From NCBI GenBank assembly GCA_945911685.1, contig CAMEAW010000089.1:1-10549 (forward strand): a stretch of DNA of 10,549 nucleotides, read 5' to 3'. Both the position numbers and the translations under genes were made by a program. Positions 6,209 through 10,549 of this stretch are shown here, piece by piece. The stretch comes from Bordetella parapertussis. Its GTDB lineage: Bacteria; Pseudomonadota; Gammaproteobacteria; Burkholderiales; Burkholderiaceae_B. How positions within the stretch are numbered: the first letter of the stretch is position 1; every line of letters starts with the position of its first letter. A model generated the notes under the pieces. It had not been told where the DNA came from. It did not search any database and saw nothing but the letters and a program-made list of their open reading frames with translations.

Positions 6209-6228
6209 GCAACCATGCTTGCAAAAAA
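6203..6228. promoter_or_regulatory. Palindromic operator O2 upstream of the liv operon
   Basis: TTTTTTGCAA (6203-6212) and its exact reverse complement TTGCAAAAAA (6219-6228) flank the 6-bp spacer CCATGC. The inner arms, the spacer length and the first two spacer bases match O1 at 5233-5262, giving the common core TTTGCAACC-N4-TTGCAAA. It lies about 70-95 bp before the livH start and just upstream of a candidate promoter, the usual location for a LysR activator site. Confidence 0.85.
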
Positions 6229-6233
6229 CAGCC

Positions 6234-6261
6234 TTGCATTTTTAGAGTAGTCCATTAGACT
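6234..6261 (+). promoter_or_regulatory. Candidate promoter of the liv operon
   Basis: TTGCAT (6234-6239) and TAGACT (6256-6261, 4 of 6 to TATAAT) are separated by 16 bp. Both hexamers are weak, consistent with activator dependence. Transcription would start near 6268, giving a leader of about 30 nt before livH. The centre of O2 is 45.5 bp upstream of the inner edge of the -10, almost the same as at the nitrilase promoter. TTGCAT also resembles an operator half-site. Confidence 0.4.
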
Positions 6262-6297
6262 GAGGGTCACTCTTTAGGCACCCATAGAAAGAACCAC

Positions 6298-7158
6298 ATG
6301 AATCAAACGATAGTAGCGCTGGCTATTAACGGCATTGTATTTGGGCTAATCGTTGCGCTCATTGCCTTAGGCCTGTCTATTATTTTTGGATTATTGGACA
6401 TTATCAACCTATCCCATGGCGATTTTTTTATGGTGGGTACGGTACTCACCTACACGACACTCACTACACTCGGGCTTTTCTGGCCCGCGCTGATCATCGC
6501 GCCCTTAATTGGCTTTGCGCTAGGCGTGCTGGTCCAGTATTCAATCATTCAGCGAATCAAAAACAATGCCGCACTCTCCATTGTGGCAACGTTTGGCTTA
6601 TCGATGATTATTCAAGAAGTTGTACGGATGACTTTTGGTGCAGCACCAAAACGTATTATGTCGCCGATTCAGGGCACCTTTGGTTTGTTTGGTATTGAAT
6701 ACGAGTGGTATCGAATATTTGCTGCGGTGGCTGCAATCATCGCGATTCTTGCATTTTTCATATTTCTCAAAAAAACAAAACTGGGTACTTGGATGAGGGC
6801 AGTACGGCATGATCGCGACACGGCGACCGCCATGGGCATACCGACTCAGCAGGTGTATTTATTTACGTTCGGTATTGGCTTTGCGATGGCAGCACTCGGA
6901 GGCGTGATTGCAGCACCAATCACCACGGTCGATTTTCGTACCGGGGTCGATATTTTGCCCTTCTGCTTTATGGCGGTGATTATCGGCGGCTTGGGTAACT
7001 TGCCGGGTACTGTAGCCGCTGCGGTGTTACTTTCGTTTTTAGAAGGCGTGATCTCGGGCTTTGCGACACCAACGATCGCCCGAATATTTTCGCTGGTTTT
7101 GATGAGTGGAGTCCTCTTGGTTCGCCCACAGGGTTTATTCAAGGGGCTCACGAAATGA
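6298..7158 (+). CDS. livH: Liv-type ABC transporter permease, LivH family
   Basis: This 286-residue polytopic inner-membrane subunit is one half of the permease heterodimer of a branched-chain amino acid (HAAT)-type importer. The family mark GLLDIINLSHGDFFMVG (31-47) corresponds to the usual NLAHG segment. The C-terminal half has GGVIAAPITTVDFRTG, then FCFMAVIIGGLGNLPGTVAA, and the ending LVRPQGLFKG, all characteristic. About eight hydrophobic helices can be seen. It starts the operon. Only a weak purine-rich AGAAAGAA lies before ATG 6298, in contrast to the good sites of the later genes. The stop overlaps the livM start (ATGA, 4 bp). Family members carry branched-chain amino acids, amides, urea or aromatic acids, so the name indicates the family and not the cargo. 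Confidence 0.93.
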   Translation: MNQTIVALAINGIVFGLIVALIALGLSIIFGLLDIINLSHGDFFMVGTVLTYTTLTTLGLFWPALIIAPLIGFALGVLVQYSIIQRIKNNAALSIVATFGLSMIIQEVVRMTFGAAPKRIMSPIQGTFGLFGIEYEWYRIFAAVAAIIAILAFFIFLKKTKLGTWMRAVRHDRDTATAMGIPTQQVYLFTFGIGFAMAALGGVIAAPITTVDFRTGVDILPFCFMAVIIGGLGNLPGTVAAAVLLSFLEGVISGFATPTIARIFSLVLMSGVLLVRPQGLFKGLTK

Positions 7159-8108
7159 GGATCGGTTTAGGCTACGCAGGCTTGTTTGTTGTACTGGTGT
7201 TAGCGCCGTGGTTAATTACCTGGCTTGGGGATCCTTTTTGGCTGAGCGTTTTGACCGAGATAGTCATCTGGTCATGCTTTGCAGCAAGTATTAATTTTTT
7301 ATTCGGTTATGTGGGCCTACTCTCGTTTGGTCAGGCCTTGTACTTCGGCTTCGGAATGTATGGCGTCGCGCTCGGGATCACTGAGTTGCAGCTCTCTTTT
7401 TGGCCCGCATTTTTCTTGGGTCCGTTAAGCGCCACCGTCATTGCTTTTTTAACCGGAATTCTGGCGGTGCGTTTAACTTGGCATTATTTTGCGATTATCA
7501 CGGTCGTGTTTTCTTTGATCATGTACTTCTTGGCGCTGACCTTTAAGTCGCTGACAGGTGGAGACGATGGTATCAATTTTGCGCTACCTGATATGTTCAA
7601 TGCTGCAGGTTACAAGCTCAGTCTGACCGATGCGACCACCCAATACTTTTTTATGCTGATTATTGTGGTCTTGTGTTTTTGGCTTATCCGAATTGTGATG
7701 GCCAGTGCATTTGGCCGGTCTTTGATTGCCATTCGTGATAATGATGTCAGGGCATCTCTTATCGGGATTCATGTCTACCGGTTGCGTCTTGCGGCTTTTG
7801 TGATCGCGGGCTTTTTGGCAGGCGTGTCGGGTGCTCTGTTTGCACTGTTTGGTCGCTACGCCTCTGCATCATATATGTTCTATCACGTTTCAGGTGAAGG
7901 TGTCGTTTGGGCGATCGTAGGTGGCATTGGCACACTGTTGGGCCCAGCAATCGGGACAGGAATTTTTATACTGATCAGAGAGGTCGTGTCGAGTCATTGG
8001 CAGCACTATGCATTGATTGTGGGCGGTTTTGCGATTTGCATTGTGATTTTTGCTCCTGAAGGGATCGTGGGGCTCTGGAAAAAATATGTTCAGAAGAGGG
8101 GCGCATGA
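7155..8108 (+). CDS. livM: Liv-type ABC transporter permease, LivM family
   Basis: This 317-residue second permease subunit has about eight to nine hydrophobic helices. FLFGYVGLLSFGQALYFG (48-65) is the LivM counterpart of the NLAHG segment. AFGRSLIAIRDNDVRASLIG (residues about 180-200) is the conserved cytoplasmic loop that contacts the ATPases. GVVWAIVGGIGTLLGPAIG and the ending APEGIVGLWKK are typical. A strong AAGGGG ribosome site lies 9 nt before ATG 7155, and the gene overlaps livH by 4 bp. Its stop overlaps the next start by 4 bp, so translation is probably coupled along the operon. The cargo is not determined. Confidence 0.93.
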   Translation: MRIGLGYAGLFVVLVLAPWLITWLGDPFWLSVLTEIVIWSCFAASINFLFGYVGLLSFGQALYFGFGMYGVALGITELQLSFWPAFFLGPLSATVIAFLTGILAVRLTWHYFAIITVVFSLIMYFLALTFKSLTGGDDGINFALPDMFNAAGYKLSLTDATTQYFFMLIIVVLCFWLIRIVMASAFGRSLIAIRDNDVRASLIGIHVYRLRLAAFVIAGFLAGVSGALFALFGRYASASYMFYHVSGEGVVWAIVGGIGTLLGPAIGTGIFILIREVVSSHWQHYALIVGGFAICIVIFAPEGIVGLWKKYVQKRGA

Positions 8109-8863
8109 TTCCTTTTTTGAAAATTGACAATCTATCCAAGTCATTTGGAGGCGTCAAGGCAGTCAGTGACTTAAGTTTGGCCTTGATGCCGGGTAGGATC
8201 AATGCAATTATTGGACCGAACGGCGCAGGCAAGACGACTCTGTTCAATTTGATTTCTGGCTTTATCAGGCCTGATTCAGGCACGATTTTTTTTGAAAGTA
8301 GTGAAATTACAAACTTGCCGATACACGAAATCTCAAGGCTGGGAATTAAGCGTACGTTGCAAGTTAAAAGCGTATTTAACAGCATGACAGTATTTGAAAA
8401 TCTCTGGATTACCCTGTCAGCGCATCGCGGTCATTTGAACCCTTTTAAAAAAGTTGCAAATTATCGTCTTGAGCAAGAGCAGGTAGAGAGCGTCATTGAG
8501 CAACTTGAGCTTGAGCGGTTCCGCGATAGAGAGGCTGGCACGCTGTCTTACGGTGACGTCGCGCTGCTTGAGATTGGCATGGCGATTATTACGCGACCGC
8601 GCATGATTCTTTTTGATGAGCCGGTGTGCGGAATGAGTCCGCAAGAGACCGAAAAGGTCGTGACTAAGATCGCAAGTCTTGCTAAACAGACGCATGTGGT
8701 GATCATCGAGCACGACATGGATGTGGTGTTTAAACTCGCAGAGGAGATTACAGTACTCGCGTTCGGCGCAAAACTTGCAAGCGGAACCCCTCGCGAAATT
8801 GCTGAGAATCAAAGAGTCAAAGAAGTGTACTTTGGCGTCGACGAGGTGCCTACGCATGAATAA
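8105..8863 (+). CDS. livG: Liv-type ABC transporter ATP-binding protein, LivG family
   Basis: This 252-residue cytoplasmic ATPase has, in order, Walker A GPNGAGKTT (37-45), Q-loop Gln86 in RTLQVKSVF, signature LSYGD (147-151), Walker B MILFDEP (Asp171, Glu172) and H-loop His203 in IIEHDMD. The C-terminal LASGTPREIAENQRVKEVYFG is the LivG-type tail. The signature reads LSYGDVALLEIGM where many homologues have LSYGQQRLLEIA: the Gln after LSxG is Asp. All ATP-binding residues are present, so activity is expected. AAGAGG lies 5 nt before ATG 8105. The gene overlaps livM by 4 bp and livF by 8 bp. Confidence 0.93.
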   Translation: MIPFLKIDNLSKSFGGVKAVSDLSLALMPGRINAIIGPNGAGKTTLFNLISGFIRPDSGTIFFESSEITNLPIHEISRLGIKRTLQVKSVFNSMTVFENLWITLSAHRGHLNPFKKVANYRLEQEQVESVIEQLELERFRDREAGTLSYGDVALLEIGMAIITRPRMILFDEPVCGMSPQETEKVVTKIASLAKQTHVVIIEHDMDVVFKLAEEITVLAFGAKLASGTPREIAENQRVKEVYFGVDEVPTHE

Positions 8864-9569
8864 GCAACATGTACTCGAATTAAAGAGTGCGTATGCGTCG
8901 TATGGTCGCGTGAATGTTCTGCAGGATCTTTCTTTTAAAGTTGAGCAAGGTGAGGCGGTGGGGATCCTTGGGCGTAACGGCGTGGGCAAAACGACAACGC
9001 TTAAAACGATCATGGGTTTGTTGGCTTGCGCACAAGGATCGATCTCGTTTGACGGTCAAGAACTCAGTAAGCTAGCCCCACATAAGATTCCTCATTTAGG
9101 AATCGGTTACGTACCCCAGGGTCGCGGTATTTTTCCAAACCTGAGCGTAAAAGAAAACTTATTTTTAGGGGTTAAGAACAGAGCACCTGATGACTTGGTC
9201 GCGTATGTATTTGAACGCTTCCCGCGCCTTAGAGAACGGCTTGAGCAGCCCGGAGGCACTTTATCTGGTGGCGAGCAGCAGATGTTGTCGATCGCGCGTT
9301 GTCTATTAATGGAACCTAAACTGATCGTTCTGGATGAGCCGACCGAAGGGATCATGCCCAAGCTTGTTTCTGAAATTCGAGCCGAAATAAAAAAGATTAA
9401 TGCTCAAGGTATTGGAATTTTGTTGGTTGAACAAAACGTCAAAACTGCGCTTGATTTATGCACCCGGATACTGGTGATGGATAAAGGCAAGATCGTCATG
9501 AATGCCAGCACGCAATCGATCTTGACTGACCCGAAGATGCTCTCTGAGCATCTGGATATCAAAATTTAG
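8856..9569 (+). CDS. livF: Liv-type ABC transporter ATP-binding protein, LivF family
   Basis: This 237-residue second ATPase has Walker A GRNGVGKTT (39-47), Q-loop Gln88 (YVPQGRGIFPNLSV), signature LSGGEQQMLSIAR (136-148) and Walker B LIVLDEPTEGIMP (Asp160, Glu161). It has VEQN at the H-loop position, with Gln193 in place of His as is normal in LivF. It would pair with LivG under the LivHM permease. I chose ATG 8856 because GAGGTG (8843-8848) precedes it by 7 nt and because it gives the family N-terminus. The frame is open further upstream to 8721 but that region belongs to livG. Overlap with livG is 8 bp. Confidence 0.93.
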   Translation: MNKQHVLELKSAYASYGRVNVLQDLSFKVEQGEAVGILGRNGVGKTTTLKTIMGLLACAQGSISFDGQELSKLAPHKIPHLGIGYVPQGRGIFPNLSVKENLFLGVKNRAPDDLVAYVFERFPRLRERLEQPGGTLSGGEQQMLSIARCLLMEPKLIVLDEPTEGIMPKLVSEIRAEIKKINAQGIGILLVEQNVKTALDLCTRILVMDKGKIVMNASTQSILTDPKMLSEHLDIKI

Positions 9570-9584
9570 TCTCTCAACCCTGAC

Positions 9585-9589
9585 AGGAG
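9585..9589 (+). promoter_or_regulatory. Shine-Dalgarno site of the substrate-binding protein gene
   Basis: AGGAG ends 9 nt before ATG 9599 and fixes that start. An ATG at 9603 is out of frame with the protein. The 29-bp gap after livF holds no visible terminator or promoter, so this gene belongs to the liv operon. Confidence 0.7.
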
Positions 9590-9598
9590 CACTACAGC

Positions 9599-10549
9599 AT
9601 GGATGATCACGCAAAGAAAGAATCACCTAATTCCGGTCGTCGTAGTTTGCTGAGCCTCGCGCTTAAAGGCGGAGTGGCGGCAGGCTTGGCCAATATGACC
9701 ATCATGAAAGATCTCTACGCTCAAACGAGCGGTCCACTTGTGATTGGTCATCATGCTGAGATCACGGGCGGTTTTGCCTCGTGGGGGCATTGGCATGATG
9801 TGTGTGCAAAAAAGGCAGTTGAGCGAATCAATGCCGAGGGTGGGATTGCGAAGCGAAAGGTGACGCTTCTGACCGAAGATACAGAGTCCAATCCCGCAAC
9901 TGGGGCAAGAAAGTTGCGTAATTTGATTCAACGCGGTAACGCTGAGTTTGTTGTTGGATCGGTGCATTCTGGTGTCATGCTCGCGTCCATCCCGATTGCG
10001 ACAGAACTTAAAACGATCTATTTTTCTCAAGGCGAAGCCACTGAGGCGACGGGATCGAAAGGAACACGCTATAGCTTTAGAACGGGCAGCGACACGTATT
10101 CGATGGCAGCTGCAGGTGTGCCGTGGGCGCTTGAAAATCTAGGAAAAAAATGGACCGTTATCTATGCGGACTATGCCTGGGGCCAAAGTCATAATGCTGA
10201 AGCGAAGGCCGTGATTGAGCGTTTAGGAGGAACTTGGTTGAAAGGCATACCTGTTCCGTTGGACGCAAAAGATTTGGTGCCGTATCTTGCACAGGTTCCA
10301 GCTGATACAGAAGTGCTATTTTCTATTTTCTTTGGATCGCTCTCGGTTGCTTTTTTTACGCAAGCTAAATCGATGGGCCTCGATAAAAAACTAAAGATGG
10401 ATTCCGTCAATGGGACAATGGAAGCCATTGATCCCAATGAGATACAGGGTGCAGCCGAAGGCGTTTATCTGCTAGAAAATTTTCCTCGCGTCGCAAAGTA
10501 CAAGGACGATGCATTTCATAAAGAGTTCATTGCTGCAATGAATGTCGAT
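9599..10549 (+). CDS. Liv-type ABC transporter substrate-binding protein (3' end cut off)
   Basis: The frame is open from ATG 9599 to the window end (317 codons), so the C-terminus is missing; family members are usually about 370-430 residues. It is the periplasmic receptor of the transporter (peripla_BP_6 / LivJ-AmiC type fold). The leader has a polar N-region, a twin arginine at 14-15 (GRRSLLS), a moderately hydrophobic stretch to about residue 36, and a probable cleavage near DLYAQT (38-43), suggesting Tat-dependent export. Mature segments typical of the family are ERINAEGGIAKRKVTLLTED (75-94), the lobe-1 segment FVVGSVHSG (117-125), and the lobe-2 segment ADYAWGQSHNAEA. It is the last visible gene of the cassette, directly after livF. 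Ligand cannot be read, but the DYAWG segment and neighbouring nitrilase make amide-, nitrile- or urea-like compounds worth considering alongside amino acids. Confidence 0.9.
   Translation, partial: MDDHAKKESPNSGRRSLLSLALKGGVAAGLANMTIMKDLYAQTSGPLVIGHHAEITGGFASWGHWHDVCAKKAVERINAEGGIAKRKVTLLTEDTESNPATGARKLRNLIQRGNAEFVVGSVHSGVMLASIPIATELKTIYFSQGEATEATGSKGTRYSFRTGSDTYSMAAAGVPWALENLGKKWTVIYADYAWGQSHNAEAKAVIERLGGTWLKGIPVPLDAKDLVPYLAQVPADTEVLFSIFFGSLSVAFFTQAKSMGLDKKLKMDSVNGTMEAIDPNEIQGAAEGVYLLENFPRVAKYKDDAFHKEFIAAMNVD

Noticed and set aside
7975..8385. 136-residue minus-strand open frame across the livM/livG junction
   Set aside because: It is antisense to two well-supported overlapping genes, with no recognisable domain or ribosome site.
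8721..8855. Longer start of livF at 8721
   Set aside because: The added 45 residues are the shifted frame of livG; GAGGTG and the family N-terminus support 8856.
8417..9013. 198-residue minus-strand open frame opposite livG/livF
   Set aside because: It is antisense to conserved ATPase motifs; the Cys/His/Arg-rich translation is typical of a shadow frame.

Overview
The window looks like part of a proteobacterial chromosome, with base composition near half G+C, densely packed genes, a LysR-type regulator and a complete Liv-type ABC cassette. The mix of class III CoA-transferase, YhdH/AcuI-type reductase, nitrilase and Liv-type transporter is typical of metabolically versatile Beta-, Gamma- or Alphaproteobacteria. 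A Burkholderiales-like host is my guess, but nothing here fixes the lineage. There are eleven protein genes (ten complete, the last cut by the window end), no RNA gene, no mobile element and no CRISPR array.

Layout. (1) 23-1799, + strand: an MBL-fold metallo-hydrolase and an EamA/DMT exporter that probably overlaps it by 11 bp. (2) 1800-1951: a gap with three imperfect 26-bp tandem repeats that begin inside the exporter's last codons, then a strong hairpin whose T-tract lies on the minus-strand side. (3) 1952-4185, + strand: a two-gene operon of a CaiB/BaiF CoA-transferase and a YhdH/AcuI-family (acrylyl-CoA reductase-like) oxidoreductase. (4) 5180-4182, - strand: a nitrilase with an intact Glu-Lys-Cys triad, convergent with the oxidoreductase and overlapping it by 4 bp at the 3' ends. 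(5) 5277-6188, + strand: a LysR-type regulator divergent from the nitrilase. (6) 6298 to the window end, + strand: livH-livM-livG-livF and a periplasmic substrate-binding protein with a Tat-like leader. The reading frames of the first four overlap by 4-8 bp.

The main discovery is regulatory. The nitrilase/LysR intergenic region contains a perfect 12-bp inverted repeat with a 6-bp spacer. The 109-bp gap before livH contains a perfect 10-bp inverted repeat, also with a 6-bp spacer. Both share the core TTTGCAACC-N4-TTGCAAA, and both sit about 46 bp from a plausible -10 hexamer of the promoter they would control. This strongly suggests one LysR regulon: regulator (autoregulated), nitrilase and transporter. 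A reasonable inference is that the ABC system imports a nitrile or related compound that the nitrilase hydrolyses. The CoA-transferase and acrylyl-CoA-reductase-like enzyme next door could take a resulting short unsaturated acid to a saturated acyl-CoA, for example acrylonitrile to acrylate to acrylyl-CoA to propionyl-CoA. The substrate assignment is hypothesis only, and the CoA-transferase operon does not carry a clear copy of the operator.
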